A stretch of 64,000 bases of DNA. Origin: Azolla caroliniana (taxonomy: Eukaryota > Polypodiophyta). A model generated the notes under the pieces. That model saw only the letters and a program-made list of their open reading frames with translations, was not told the DNA's origin and made no database searches. Each line of letters starts with the position of its first letter. Within the stretch, counting starts at the first letter, position 1. Below, one piece after another: positions 10,677-21,712 of this stretch. Location of the stretch: the NCBI GenBank assembly GCA_043228905.1, contig JBHGNT010000012.1, positions 9,734,001 through 9,798,000 on the forward strand. The letters run 5' to 3'. Made by a program: the position numbers and the translations under genes.

Positions 10677-11935
10677 ATGGTGCTAGACGAAAATGAAGAT
10701 GAATGGAGCACTGAGATGACCCATTTCCTCAGCACCGGCCTTCCTCCCGACCACTTGACCCTCGAAGCTCGGAAACGACTAGTTATCTGGAGCCGAAACT
10801 TTTGTCTGGTCTCCAACACCCTCTACACAAAGGCTCAGACGACATCTGGCACCGTGGAATCCATCAATTCAAGAAACACGCAATCCTCCAAGAGGCACAT
10901 CACGGAATCGCAGGGGGGTCATTACGCTGGAGAGTCCACGACAAGAAAAATATGATAGAGTGGCTTATGGTGGCCTACAACGAAAAAAGATGCTCATGAA
11001 TTCTGTCCACAGTGCGATTTGTGTCAATGCATGGGACAACCGACCGAGCAAGGCCGGATGCCGCACCAACCCATCCTCCCGTTAGAACCATTTCAAAAGT
11101 GGGGGTTAGATTTTGTGGGACCTTTCAAACCAGCCGCGGCTCACACCGGTAATAAATATATAATCGTGGCTACAGACTATTGCACAAAATGGGTCGAGGC
11201 TAAGGCACTACGGGACAACACGACTGCATCCACGACAAAGTTCATTTACGAACATCTATGGTGCCGTTATGGATCCCCAATCAAGCTCATTAGTGACCAA
11301 GGTGGGCATTTTATAAACCACATAATTCAGGAGCTCACTACACACTACGCGGTCGTACATAAGAAAAGTACACCATACTATCCTCAGGCAAACGGATTGG
11401 TGGAATCTACTAATAAAATTTTGCAAACAGTCCTGAAAAAGATCGTCAATGAGAACCGCGTTGATTGGGATGACAAGCTCCAGAGTGCATTATGGGTGTA
11501 TCGCACCACATTTTAAACTAGCATTCAATCTACACCCTTTCGGATGGCATTTGGTTTTGAAGTAGTCATGCCGATCGAGTTCCAAGTTCCGAGTCTCCGA
11601 GTTCAGGTTAAGGAAAGGCTACCCGAGTCCCAATTAGAGCAATATCAGCTCGAACAACTCCTCAAACTTAGCCAATATAGAGTGGCCAACATGGCTCAAC
11701 TGGAACAACGCCAACGCAAAGCCTTCGTAGATCGTCACCAGAAAGGTACGAAGAAAGCATTTAGCATCAACAAACCGGTACTCGTCTTCCAAACACGCTT
11801 CGGTGCCATGCCGGGGAAATTACTATTCCGATGGACAAGCCCCTTCTGGATAATCGACGAGTTTAACGGCACATTCCAACTTGGCACACTTGCCGGACAC
11901 ATCGTCAAAAGTTGGGTAAATAGATTTTGACTTCG
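10677..11935 (+). pseudogene. Element A integrase
   Basis: The zinc-binding region is damaged (about 10880-11040, ending [10 protein letters not shown]). The DDE core is recognisable: [10 protein letters not shown] (11107), LISDQGGHF (11287) and QANGLVEST (11385), giving the expected Asp, Asp and Glu. A stop lies at 11515. The C-terminal part (11544-11930) has LEQRQRKAFVDRHQKG and a GPY/F-like fold segment. Stops and a frameshift near 10960 make it inactive. Confidence 0.85.
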
Positions 11936-12257
11936 ACCTTACCAAGGAAATACCCTAGATAATCCCTTCACCGAGTCTCACGGCACGGACCAGTTCACGG
12001 ACGATACCACGAAGGAGTCCACGTGCCCGCATCGGTAAAATAATGACCTACCCACCAAAATTGTATATTAGGTAAAATTAGGAATAGTTTTAGGATTTAA
12101 ATTAGGCTTACCTAAACCACCTAACAAATCACCCCAAATCACGAAAATTTCTTAGGAGCACAAACTAGTCATCTTCACATTAAAGTAGAGTATTTAAGGA
12201 ACATGCACACCCCACAAGGCAAAGCACTCCTGTGATGCGTGGCCATAATACCTTATT
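11936..12257 (+). other. Spacer between integrase and accessory ORF of element A
   Basis: No gene is visible here. An AT-rich stretch contains GTATTTAAGGAACATG (about 12187-12202), which resembles a TATA box, about 520 bp before the accessory ORF. It could be an internal promoter. This is a weak call based on sequence likeness alone. Confidence 0.3.
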
Positions 12258-12689
12258 ATGGCAGCCACAACCAAGAATCTAAAGGATCTTCTCCCTGCAC
12301 AAAACCCTAGGCGGTCACATAAAAGAAGCTACCCCACACACAACACGCCCACTCACACAGAAGCTTTCTTGCCTTCACAACCTTCAAGCTCCCAAGCTCT
12401 CTCTCGTTCTCATCGCTCCCACAAACGTGCCTTCTCTCGCCCTCGTAGCCCCAACAACAATTTCCTCCCCAACAATCTTCTTCCATCTCTCTGTCTCGCC
12501 CTCGTCTCATCGCCCCCTCCCCCCGCATTCTCCCTGTCAGCAAACCATCGAGTCCACCATGCCTCTCTCAGCATTGCAGGGAACCCTTTCTTGGTTACAA
12601 CAACGAGTATTGGGCGGCTACTTACGGGTCATCGATGCCCCATCGCACCCTGACACCCAAGCAATAGCAATACCAACAATATGATTTGC

Positions 12690-15193
12690 ACCGCTCTGGA
12701 CGTTACACGAGGCGGAGAACATGAAGTCGAGATTCCTTCTCACGTGACCCTCAAGGAATACTTTGGGATGTATTCGATGTAGGGAAAAGCTTACCGCACT
12801 TATGGAGGACCAAACAAGTCTTTTGGGTAGATTGCCCGAATTTTGATGGAATACACCTTTGTGCATACAAATCCCACGAGTATGCCACTGAATAAGGTTG
12901 CCATCATCATTAGAGAGTATGAAGAATGGGAAGACCCCTCGCCCTCTCCATCTCCCTCGGTCGCTCGGAATCCTACTCCCACCTCAGCACCACCCCCACC
13001 AAAAACACAGAAGCAATGGGCGTTACCAGTGACCCGTGTCGAATGGGACGAGGCCGAGGAGCCCATCACTAAGGATGTCACCATACGACAGAAAACACCA
13101 AGGACATTGATGCCCTCTCCACAACCGAGTCCCAACCCACCACCCAGCAGCCCTCGGGCATACGGCAACAAAAGAGGAGACAAGCCAAGGAGCCAACACC
13201 ACCGGCCCCAGACTCACAGGACTAGCCGAGAACGAAACGATGCATCAATCCCGAGTCGACCATAGAAACCGAGGAGACCCGACGTTAGAAATCAAAGGAG
13301 GCCAGCCCGACCTCCACGGCCATGGTACCATTAGAGTCATGGCTCCAAATAGGCAGGATCGAGCATGGACAAACCATGCAGATATCAGAGGACGAAGTGC
13401 TCGATTACAAAGACCTCCTCGTAGAGGCATATGAGTTCAGTGCACTACTTCGACTAGGCACAACATATGATTTGATGGATTTCCTCGTGCGTGCCCAAGT
13501 AGCTGCCGCCACTCGTATGGCCGAGGAGCACACGGAAACAAAGATGATCCAACGCGCACTAATGGGAGAACTCGAACCTCAAAAGGATCGAGACTTACAG
13601 AAGATAGGTCAGAAGAAGCAAGCACAGAATGCTTCCCTCCTCATGGAGCTACCAGATCTGAACATGGCCATGGTCGAGGCATATCGAAATCTGGACCACA
13701 CAACTCGGGCAGCCGAGGATATGGCTTGACATATCAAAACGGCACAGTAGCAAGCCAAACGGGCCACCGAGCAGAAACTGGCGTCATTGGAGTAGGAACA
13801 TCGAGAACAACAACCCTTAAGTCTCCATGCCCCGAGTAACCTGGTCTCACTAGCCCCTCTTCCGAACCTGAGCCTGAGTGCTACTGTTACCGAAGCACAC
13901 AACGACGACACAACTCACCCCAGGGTAGCCACGGTCGATGCAATCACAATGACAGACTCGGTACAGACGAGCGAGACATCGTCACTGGCAAATAAAAGCC
14001 TGCACCCCCAAACCAGCCACGCCTCCACGCAAACGGTGTCGTCAACTATCGTCACCATGAATGAAACATCTCTAACGGCAGACAAGGCACGCTTCCACAC
14101 AAACGCCACGACCGCCTGTCGTCATGGAGAGATCTACACAGACGGACATGGAACCCAATCCCTGAAACCAACAAGCTGCAACCCAGACAGGGCCTCCCCT
14201 CCGTGACTACCAAGACGAGCTCAAGGCCCAGATCGCTCGGGCCGAGCTAGCGGAACAAAACCACAACACTATTGGCCAACTACGGGAACAAGCCGCGGGC
14301 CGCGAAGCTGACCTCCAGCGACAGCTTGCCGAAAGCTCGATCGCGCTCAAAGCACAAGAAAGAGAGGTGATGAACCTTCAGGTAGCTATAACCGAGACCA
14401 AAGAACGATTCATCAAGGAAGAAGAGAGGAATAGCCAATGGGAACGCGAGCTATTCGTAGACAACTAGGAATCATGGAGTCAACAAAGGGCCTTACAAGA
14501 ACTGGCAAACGAACACATGCAAAAGTGGAGGATCTCTGAAGAGCAACGGGTGCAACTTTCCGCATGGACGATACTAGAATAAAGATCTTGATCAACAAAT
14601 ATCGCCAGCAACTCACAAGGAAGATCGAGGAAACGCTCGACCGCGTATGGTAGGAATGGTCAGCCCAAGCCGTTGAACTACACATATTACGCGCGGATGC
14701 CAAAAACCGAAGGAAGGAGGGCCGAGGGTTCTACAAGATGGATGACACCAGCATCCAGAACCTCCGTGAAGACTTGACCGAGGAATATCATACCTTAGCA
14801 GAATCCCACACCGTGGCATTCGAGCAACTTATAGAGGAATTCAACGACGATCAAACGTTGTTCCGTTTAGATGCCGAAGCTTACGAGGAGGAACACCTAG
14901 CTACCATGACAAACAAAGCTCCCACGACTGATGACCATGAACCAACGCCAACAACAACAACCACCACGAAAGCCAGACAAGAGGGACCCGCCCCTATAGA
15001 CACCCACATCACAACCGAGCAACAAACTACGACCATAATCCTACCTGAGTCGGAACCAACAGAGGGCGGCCCACGCGAAGACACATTCATCTCGGACTCG
15101 ACAACAAAACCCCCATCACCAACCCCACCTTCCGAGCAGCCTGACCAACCCCACGCCCCCGAGGATATCCTCCGCATATTAGAAGAGGATTAA
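12690..15193 (+). pseudogene. Element A 3' accessory ORF (coiled-coil protein, unknown function)
   Basis: A long frame lies downstream of integrase. Its N-terminal block (LKEYFGMYSM then KAYRTYGG, 12750-12810) matches LTKFFGEYSLASKAHRT in the B-family copy near 44440-44390. A Pro-rich stretch, then Gln/Glu/Arg-rich coiled coil (13400-14650), follow. A conserved block, LRADAKNRRKEGRGFYKMDD to LREDLTEEYHTLAESHT, lies at 14690-14815, then a Thr/Pro-rich tail ending ILRILEED (15193). Stops break it. The conserved block also occurs at 36900-36640 and 63997-63700. I recognise no enzyme or capsid domain. Confidence 0.65.
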
Positions 15194-15303
15194 AACAAAC
15201 CCTTAAGCCCCCTTGTATAAAGGGTAATTTTGTAATTTGTTTTTGGCAAAATCCGTGGTTATCCCTCCACTTTGTGAATCATGGTTCCGACGGACAAAGT
15301 CCT

Positions 15304-15322
15304 GTCCCACGGGTGTGCCAGG
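15304..15322 (+). promoter_or_regulatory. Conserved element at the polypurine-tract position (element A)
   Basis: The sequence GTCCCACGGGTGTGCCAGG abuts the 3' LTR. Nearly the same 19 bases stand at the same place in the B-family (36282-36301) and D-family (63407-63427) copies. It is not purine-rich, which is odd where plus-strand priming should occur. Confidence 0.55.
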
Positions 15323-15820
15323 TGTTGTCCGTAGGCCAAAAATATAAATACAAAATATGTAAACTCAGCAGTAAGTAGAAAAGTAAGTGAGGAAATAAGT
15401 AGAACTAAAATAGTCGAGTTTTGAGCCCTCAAAATCAGCCGACGGCTCGGCTCTGTGTAAAGAAGAAAACTATATAAACCGAGAACTGCATACCTCGAGA
15501 GGGATATACCTAGATTATTAGTAGGATTAATATAGCAACGCTTGGCTCTTCACGAGACTGCTTCCAGCCGAGAGCCGTGTACTGTATTCACTGTGAGCTC
15601 TCCTATTTAATATAAATCTCGCTCTTACTGTTTCTTCATCTGTGTATTCTTCCCGTACTCGTAATCGTAGCTACATCTACGTCTACTGGGTTGTAGCCCG
15701 TGTACGCTCCCAGTTCCCCTGACATCTTCTCGGTGTAGAAGAAGCCCTCACGTAACGCGACCCCTTGATACCGATAGTCGGTGGGCTCATCGTAGGTGTC
15801 TTCTCTAGAAAAGGTTAACA
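15323..15820 (+). repeat. Element A 3' LTR
   Basis: This is the partner of 593-1090 and the same length, 498 bp. TATATAAACC recurs at about 15470. Ordinary point differences between the two LTRs allow relative dating against element E, whose LTRs look identical. Confidence 0.9.
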
Positions 15821-15825
15821 TTCAG

Positions 15826-18642
15826 CAGAGTTTTATTGGTAGATTCGGCCAATCCATTGGCCTGCGGGTAATAAGGGGTGCTTCGCTTGTGCACGACCGC
15901 AGAAAATGTTGTTACGTTTTCCACCACGTGGTCGAGGAAGTGTCCACCTTGGTCGCTGATTAATTCGATTAGACATCCATACCGGCACCAAATGTACTCG
16001 TATAGGAACTTTGTCGTTGACGCCGCAGTATTGTCACGTGGTGCCTTGGCTTCCACCCATTTGGTACAGTAATCCATGGCGACAATTATGTACCTGTTGC
16101 CGGTTCGCATTAACGGTGGCTTGATGGTCGAACGAATTCCAACCCCCATTTCTGGAATGGCTCTAGAGGTAGTACCTGCTGTTGCGGCATACGTGCTTGT
16201 TCCCTTGACACAGATCACATTCCTTTGTATATCAGACCGAGTCCTTTAGTGTCGTTGGTCACCATAAGCCACTCCGCCATATTTTCCTTGTCGTAGCTTC
16301 ATCGGCATAATGTCCTCCAACGACCCCACAGTGCACTTCCCATAAAATGGTGTCTTTTTCATCACTCCGGACCGATCGCCGCCATATGCCGTCCGCTCCT
16401 TTATGATACAGGGTATCCTGCACTAGACAAAAGTCTCGGCTTTGCACCGCCAACCGTTTACATTCAAGCCGGTTCATCTCATCTGGGGGTAGTTCGGTGA
16501 TTATGAACTGGTGCATATTCGTTAGCCATTTTTCCTCGACCACGACTGTCCCATCTACCATGGTTTCCGCTGTAATTTTAAACAATGCGGCATCCGAAAA
16601 TTCATCTTGAACACCGTCACCGGTCTCTCCGGATTCTAACTAGCTCAAGTAATCGGCAATTGCATGTTTCATACCCGGCCGGTGATAGATCTCAAAATCA
16701 AATTCTTGTAATAATAATGTCCACCAAGCCAGCTTGTCGGTGAGTGATGCCTTCGAGATCAAGTATAAAAGCGTTGAATGGTCTACATGGAATGAAAACT
16801 TGCGACCCAACAAATAATGTCGGTATTTGGTGACACTATATGTCATTCCTAGGTCTTCTCTTTCCGGAGTGGAATAATTCCGCTCCGGTTTTGACAGCTT
16901 CCGGCTAGCGTAGTACACCGGTCGCTACCACTTCGGTTCAGTAAGTTGCATGAGTACGCTTCCGATTGCGATATCCAACGCGTCCACGAAGACATGGAGC
17001 TCTTTTGACCAGTCCGGGGATTGTACCACTCGTGCTTGTGATAACATTACCTTGAGTGCGCGGTAAGCCTTATCCTCTTCATCTGTCCAATTAAACGGTG
17101 TCTGGTGTACAACTGCGTGTAGTGGCGTGGCGAGGTCTGCCAAGTACCGGAGCATCCGGCTATGCCACCGGATCTGTCCTAAGAACTGGCTGAAAGCTTT
17201 GGCGGTCGTTGCTGCCAGTGCCTGCAAAATAGCATTGACCTTATCCGGGTCCACGACAATCCCTTCCTTGCTAACAATATGACCCAGTAACGTGCCGCTG
17301 GTCACACCGAACAAACACTTTGCTGGGTTTAAGATTAACCGGTATCCTGTGCACTTTTCCAAGTGTAACCTAAGATGCTCGAGGTGTTCCCCTTTCCGGT
17401 TGTATACCGCGAAGTCATCCAGGAATACTTGCATAAACGTCGGAATGAATTCTCCAAATACTTCCATAATAATCCTCTGAAAGGTTGTTGGCGTCGTCTT
17501 GAGTCTGAACATCATTACTACTTCTACAAAGACTCCCCATTCTGTCAGAAACATCGTCTTTTCTTGATCGTCCGGGTGCATCCTTATTTGGTTATATCCG
17601 CTGAAACCATCGTGAAAGCTATAAACCTCGTGCCCGACTACCGCATCTAAAACTCCATCTGTAAACAGAAGCGGAAATGCGTCGGTAACCGTTGCCGCGT
17701 TTAATTTTCGGTAATCCACGCGGACACGGATGTTGCCGTTCTTCTTCGGCACTATGACAATTGGACTGAGCCAAGTGGCTTTCTTCACCGACCAGATAAA
17801 GCCGACTTGGAGCAGCTTGTCAATTTCCTCCTTTACTCTTGCCGTGTAGGTTGGGTTCATCTGATAACGTCATTGTGCCACCGGCTTGGCGGCCTTGCTG
17901 AGGTGAATCTGGTGTTGATAGAGTTGGGGATCAAGTCCCCGCATATCTTCGTAGGACCAGGCGAATACGTCCCGGAATTCTTTTAATAATGTTATCATTG
18001 CCGATTTGTCTTCCGGTCACATCTCCTTAGCCACATGTACCGGACACGCTTCCTTTCTGGTGCCAAATTTATTTCTTCTAGTTGGGATGCCTTTACTCGT
18101 TGGCATACCGGCATTTCCCGTTCCAAGGCCTCCTGTGCTTGCCGTAGTTCGCAGAGTGCATCCTTATCCGGTCCTCCCCGGCCTCTTCCGTTTGCACCAT
18201 GTATGGAGATACCGCTTCTGCCACGTCCTCTTCGAACAGAGGGACTATCCTTGGGTTCTCTTCAAGGTAGTGATCCACCTCCTCGTTGGTCACTCCTACT
18301 AGCATGTTCGCGATTTCGGCATATAGTGGGGTCACGTCTTTGCCGGGGCCAGCTTGCGGTTGCATGGGTACTCTTACTTTCTTTTTCCCTTTGCGGAACG
18401 TAATATTGTTTTTCTCCCAATTCTGTTTGATATGGGCAGTCTTCAACCATGGTCGTCCTAGCAGCAGTGGGTATGCCCCTTGTGCGTTCAACTGGTGGAC
18501 TACCGAAGGAATTCGGAAACCATGACCTCCGATCGTCATCTCCAAGTCGCGGATGAAGCCAGCGGGTCGGACTTAGCTGGTGTCCGGCATCCAGAGCCAG
18601 AATGGGCATGGTTCCCACTCCTGAATTCCCAAAGTGTCGCAT
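15826..18642 (-). pseudogene. pol: Element B protease, RT, RNase H and integrase
   Basis: Read leftward. Protease C-terminal region: LLLGRPWLKTAHIKQNW, about 18460. RT from MNPTYTARVKEEIDKLL (17860), with FRLKTTPTTFQRI and an intact VFLDDFAVY. RNase H: VDALDIAIGSVLMQL (about 16960), YYASRKLSKPERNY, then YHRPGMKHAIADYLS. Integrase: [16 protein letters not shown] (about 16090), LISDQGGHF and QANGLAEST. RT and RNase H share a frame broken by stops at about 16922 and 16637. A frameshift lies near 16220-16259. The integrase is truncated at 15826 by element A. Confidence 0.85.
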
Positions 18643-20060
18643 GTCCGGAGGCTTATCATGTTTACTCCTGATCCGCCATCGACTATCGTACTCGGTAGCT
18701 CCCGTCCTTTAATAATCGCAGTGATTGCAGGACTGCTGGTGTTCACCACTACCGGCGCTTCCTCCTATTTTGAAAAGAATGTCGGAGCCGGTGCAAGACT
18801 TAATGGAGCCATTGCTGATTTCAACCCATCGGTGAAGCAGGGCACTAGTTCCAGTTTACTGGCCCAGTGGTAACGTTATTTGCCATTATTGAAGTGCTTT
18901 CCATGTGGGGTTCTTTGGTTGTGCCTTTATGGTGAGTTTCTCCACTGCATTCATGTGCTCTTTCATTTTGATGACATTGCGTTTGTTGGCCTTTTCAATC
19001 CATTCGGTGGTCTGTTTTCGTATGGCCTCTTATGCTTCCCACTCCGCCGTCTTTCCTTTTCATCTAGTGGTGACTTGCTGTAGATCCGCTACTTCTACTA
19101 CCACCATATTGACTGTCGGCCATTTTTCGTTCCTTTTACCTAGGCATTGGTTGTTGTAATGGTCCTCCTTGCAACAACAGTAGCCATATGCCTTCTAGGT
19201 ATTGCTAGATTTTGCTTTTGTTTGGTACCCTATTGAAATCCGTTTACCGCTCGGTTAGGTTCTTCTATTCTTCTTTGTTCTGGTTGGGTGCCACTTATGC
19301 ATCTATCCGTATCCATTGGTACTCCTTTGGTGGCTCCCAACGATCCTCTTTCCGAAAGATCCGTTTCTTAAGAAAGCGTCTGTTCTTGTAACCTTGTCGT
19401 TGCTTTTGATCTGGTGGTGACTTGTTGTATGTCCGCTACTTCTGCTACCACCATATTGATCGTCGGCTGTTTTTCGTTCCTTTTAACCGGGAATTGGTTG
19501 TTGTAATGGCCCTCCTTGCGGCAATAGTAGCAATATGCCGTCCGGATATTGCTAGATTTTGGTTTGTTTCGGTACCCTGTTGAAATCCGTTTACCGCTCG
19601 GTTAGGTTCTTCTGTTCTTCCTTGTTCCGGTTGGGCGCCACTTATGCCTCTATCCGGCTCTCTCCAGGCGATCCTCTTTCCGAAAGTTTCGTTTCTTAAG
19701 AAAGCGTATGTTCTTGTTACCCTACCACTGCCAGTCTTCGTAGTTTTCTCGTTGGTCCTCCCTCCTCTAGTTGTAGCTTGGACAGTAGTCACAACCATAC
19801 CGGTCATAAAGCATCCCTTCTCCGGTCGTAATCCAGTGAATAGTCCCGTTCATACTGATCTCGATTGTGGCCTTCTCTACGTTGGTCGTCGCGATCGTGC
19901 CCATAGTCATCACATCTTCTCTCATTGTACCAATCCATTTTTTCTGGTCGGTATCAGTCCTCCCTATGGAACCGTTCATCGTCCGGTTCGTGACTGCAAT
20001 ATGGTTCAATGATCCTCACCGGTGTCGCAAGTCAGTTGAGCAGGTTGTATTCGCATCAGT
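18643..20060 (-). pseudogene. Element B gag-protease linker with duplicated zinc knuckle
   Basis: This is the region between the capsid core and protease. Two knuckle-like motifs (CCCKEDHYNNQC in one copy, CYYCRKEGHYNNQF in the other, the last Cys lost) sit in two direct repeats of about 340 bp (19061-19404 and 19413-19740). A Tyr/Asp/Arg-rich stretch (19790-20010) matches the one in element A at 2090-2240. Frame breaks are frequent. Confidence 0.65.
19061..19740. repeat. Direct duplication (~340 bp) in element B
   Basis: 19061-19404 and 19413-19740 align almost throughout. Shared landmarks include CCACCATATTGA, GGTTGTTGTAATGG and GAAATCCGTTTACCGCTCGG. The copies differ by many substitutions and a few gaps, so the duplication is old. 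It doubles the zinc-knuckle part of Gag. Confidence 0.8.
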
Positions 20061-21187
20061 CCGTTGTGTGTGCCCGTAAGTGATAGATCATACACTGCAT
20101 CCTCATTGTGCAGTGTACTGTCGAATGGCCCGGGTGTACACATGTTGTGCATTGCAACACCTGGTGAAACCTGAGATCCTCTTGATTTGGAAGGGCCCTC
20201 TAGAGGGCTCCCATCATCATTAGGGAGCTATGTTTATCCATTTCCAACACCCGATCAATGACTTGATCTGTGTTGGCTCGGAAATCTAGTACCCCGCACA
20301 TCATTCGGAGGGGTTCCCGTAGAGCGGCCAGAAACACCGCTTTGGCCTCTTCCTCCAGAGGTGCCCTTGTTAACTGGCTGTATAGTGTTTGAAATCGGAT
20401 AATAAATTGGGGCACTTTCTCCTACTCCTCTTGGCAGGTTGTGTAAAACTGTTTGACTAGTTCGTGTTGTTCCAGTTGCCTATGGAATAGTCGGAGAAAT
20501 TTTGTTTTCAAGGCCTTAAATGTGGCAAAGCTTCTGGGTAGGTGCTTTACGTGCCAGTGGACCGCCGGTCCCTCTAATGTCATGCCGAATTTGGAAAATT
20601 TTGATCGTTCGGCTTGCAGTTTGGTCAGCCTTTGGGATACATGATTCTCTTCCAATGTTTGTAGGAACAGATAGAGGTGCATCTGCGCATCAAGGTCATC
20701 ATGGTACTTCAGATACGGGTACGGCATGGTGTAGGTTATGGGAGGTTGTACTGGTGATGTGTGGTTGAGTTCTTGCTTTGCGGGTGGTGTTGGTGTGCAG
20801 TTTTCCGCTATCTCCGCGGGTGGGTTGGTACGCGGTTTTCCGTTGTCTCCACGTGTGGTGTTGGCTGCTTTTGTAATTCGACTGAACACTTTGTTCACTA
20901 TCTGATTCCGACTCTAAGGCCGAGAATGCCTCCGAGTCTCCGTTGCCTCTGGCAAGCATCCGCAGTCATGCTTTTGCCTCTTGCAGGTTCGTTAGACTAC
21001 TACCCTTGTCATAAAGTTTTTGTCTTTGGAACTGCAGTGCTTCTTTCGTGACCCTCCGAAGCACTCTAGGAAAAGACCGATCCTGTTAGATCTCCTCAGC
21101 CGCTTGTTGGAAGGTTGTCCACCTTTGATATCTTTTGGCAAGTCTTCTTCCTCGTTCGGTGACTTGGTCGTTAGTCAGTTGAGACAT
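20061..21187 (-). pseudogene. gag: Element B gag
   Basis: The start at 21187 (MSQLTNDQVTERGRRLAK) is supported by matching starts in the two extra leader copies and in element D2 (34497). A Ser/Glu/Asp-rich segment is followed by the capsid core: PYPYLKYHDD (about 20730), GMTLEGPAVHWHVKHL and LKTKFLRLFHRQLEQHEL. Then comes VPQFIIRFQTLYSQLTRAP across a stop at 20419-20421. Cys motifs lie near 20160-20070. Stops make it inactive. Confidence 0.75.
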
Positions 21188-21245
21188 CCATCCCCCGGTG
21201 TTCTCGGCTCATTGCAGGAATCGTGGTCGCCAAAAACTGTGTTAT

Positions 21246-21699
21246 TAGAGACATGAACTAATCTAAGCATTAGACAAGGATAGAATATAGATAGATAGAT
21301 AGAAAGGAGAGAGAGAAAGAAGGGTGTTGATCCACTCGAACACCTCCGAGCGAAGGGATGGAGACGGACTCGAGCCTCGATCGGCATCCCATACTACCGC
21401 CGTGGCGTCGAGTCGTACCTGGTGCAGGCACGCTCGCTACAAGAGTTGACCCACCACAAGACAGAGTCTCGACGTAGTCAACAAGATGATCAAATGAGGG
21501 TAGTTAGGCCTCTTATTTATAGCGATTCCCAAGGCACCCAGGCAAGTTCACACTTGGCCTAATGGGTTGTCTCAATCTCGAGGATTAAAAGTAATCCTCC
21601 CCTTCTTTACACTCTCGTTTCACCCTCACACTTATCCACGTGTATAGAATAGTACGGTAAATTCTCACCACGGGATATTATATGGTCATGCCCATAACA
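21246..21699 (-). repeat. Element C 3' LTR
   Basis: It aligns with 26982-27424. Both share a GATA microsatellite near the inner end (ATAGATAGATAGATAGA), a (GA)-rich run, and the TATA-like TATAAATAAGAGG (sense, about 21510-21522). It ends GCCCATAACA on the plus strand, next to a C-rich tract that reads as a polypurine tract in sense. Confidence 0.85.
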
Positions 21700-21712
21700 T
21701 ACTCCCCCCTCT

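Larger units (their letters stand above)
593..15820 (+). mobile_element. Gypsy element A, full length with two nested insertions
   Basis: Two 498-bp LTRs (593-1090 and 15323-15820) begin TGTTGT and end TTAAC(A/T). They are flanked by TTCTG (588-592) and TTCAG (15821-15825), a 5-bp target duplication with one change. The internal order is gag, protease, RT, RNase H, integrase, then an extra coiled-coil ORF. Copia element 1 splits the protease and a hAT-type element sits at 8265-9122. Without those, the element is about 9.2 kb. I could not identify a canonical tRNA primer site after 1090. Many stops make it non-autonomous. Confidence 0.9.
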
